Shown here piece by piece: positions 14,120 through 14,792 of a stretch of DNA of 14,792 nt. The DNA comes from Deltaproteobacteria bacterium (lineage in GTDB: Bacteria; UBA10199; DSSB01). Where the stretch lies: the NCBI GenBank assembly GCA_021414045.1, contig JAIOPF010000021.1, forward strand, positions 1 through 14,792, read 5' to 3'. Numbering within the stretch: the first letter of the stretch is position 1; each line of letters starts with the position of its first letter. The notes beneath the pieces are model-generated. The model had not been told where the DNA came from. It saw only the letters and a program-made list of their open reading frames with translations, and did not search any database. A program made the translations under genes and the position numbers.

Positions 14120-14792
14120 CCACTAATTTTCCTAAGAATATAGCGAACGGTACAATATCCCGCTCGACGCTAGCTGACTCCAGTGCCGACATATAAGCGG
14201 TCCGCCGCTCCACCGGACCGACCCCTCTTTCTCCTCCCTCAAAAGCTCGAAAAAAGCGGGCATCAGATCTCGAACCGCTTCCGCGCTCGGCGGAACATGC
14301 TTGGATTGCCGAATATAAACCGGAGCGTTGCGATACCCCGCAAGATCCGAAACTTTTAAAAGCCCAGCCGTCACGCTCGGCGCAAACATTTCCCGATACC
14401 AGTCTCCATGATCTTCGTCAGCAACCAGTCCCGGATTCTCTCTTTTAAGTACCCGCCGCAGGCTATCTGTGACTCTTTCAAAGGCCAGATAGTATCCGCG
14501 CGCGGCTAGTGCATTGCGATGCTCTCGATCGACTTCATTGGCATCGGGATTCCAGATTCCGCCGCGCACCCTTTCGATAAGTTCGCGACTGACGCGATAA
14601 CCTTCGATCGATAGCGAATGATAGGCGTCCGTGACGTAGGCATCTTCGACTTTCTTGAGATAGGCCTTGATATCTCGGCGCCTCGCGGGAGCTTTGGGAA
14701 AATGATCGATGATCGGCTGGCGCATCTCTTGCCACATGAGCCGCAGACGATTCACATAGGGGGAAACTCCCCTCCCCGTCCCCGATAAGTGA
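14106..14792 (-). pseudogene. Fic-family protein gene with internal deletion of the catalytic motif (5' end outside window)
   Basis: Fic proteins transfer AMP or related groups to target proteins through an HPFx(D/E)GNGR loop. The frame is open to the window edge (SGTGRGVSPYV precedes VNRLRLMW), so the 5' end lies outside. The N-terminal part is well preserved: YVTDAYHSLSIEGYRVS carries an inhibitory-helix motif S-LSI-EG (14600-14617), and GYRNAPVYIRQSKHVPPS is typical of the region before the Fic core. After REEKEGSVR the frame becomes WSGGPLIC and stops at 14132. The neighbouring frame from the same point reads VERRTAYMSALESASVERD then IVPFAIFLGKLVANAL and ends at TGA 14106-14108, which is the usual Fic C-terminus. 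The core between them, about 50 residues with HPFxDGNGR, is missing. The junction lies at CCGG (14213-14216). Function as an AMP-transferase is therefore lost. Confidence 0.85.

Noticed and set aside
1..14792. CRISPR arrays, insertion sequences, long direct repeats
   Set aside because: No regularly spaced repeats, transposase motifs or terminal inverted repeats were seen on reading both strands.

Overview
The window looks like a chromosomal segment of a fairly GC-rich, free-living Gram-negative bacterium. Several proteins carry lipoprotein or Sec signals, codon third positions are mostly G or C, and TTG and GTG starts are common. The mix of lipoproteins, a Calx-beta protein with a GGGC/hydrophobic/arginine tail and small uncharacterised families recalls Deltaproteobacteria-like lineages (Myxococcota, Bdellovibrionota and relatives). 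That placement is inference only: no rRNA or marker set is present. One tRNA-Ala(GGC) gene is present. I see no CRISPR array, insertion sequence or intact phage module.

Left part (1-3528): the 3' end of a helical protein gene and a lipoprotein gene, probably one transcript; a small minus-strand gene; a minus-strand gene broken by a one-base frameshift; a small three-helix membrane protein; and a heme-degrading monooxygenase (IsdG/HmoA type). Between the monooxygenase and the next gene lies a divergent intergenic region with a perfect 15-bp palindrome.

Middle (3612-8687): a HelD-like superfamily 1 ATPase that lacks the segment between motif II and motif IV; a multicopper oxidase lipoprotein with all four copper motifs and a cysteine-rich insert; a large unknown lipoprotein on the minus strand whose start is unclear; and an 81-residue conserved small protein.

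Right part (8691-13381): a 5'-truncated Calx-beta gene remnant, a secreted SH3-like protein, an M20 dipeptidase, a small DUF6899-like protein, an intergenic region with two perfect DnaA boxes, an unknown 146-residue protein, and MutM (formamidopyrimidine-DNA glycosylase) lacking three of the four zinc-finger cysteines.

Right edge (13464-14792): tRNA-Ala followed by a less GC-rich stretch with a secreted cysteine-rich small protein and a Fic-family gene that lost its catalytic HPFxDGNGR segment through an out-of-frame internal deletion. This looks like the start of an accessory region next to a tRNA.

The genes do not form one obvious pathway. The most noteworthy points are the DnaA-box cluster away from dnaA, the zinc-less MutM, the two genes with clean loss of catalytic segments (HelD-like and Fic), and the palindrome between the heme monooxygenase and the HelD-like gene. 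I did not find a convincing new multi-gene system.
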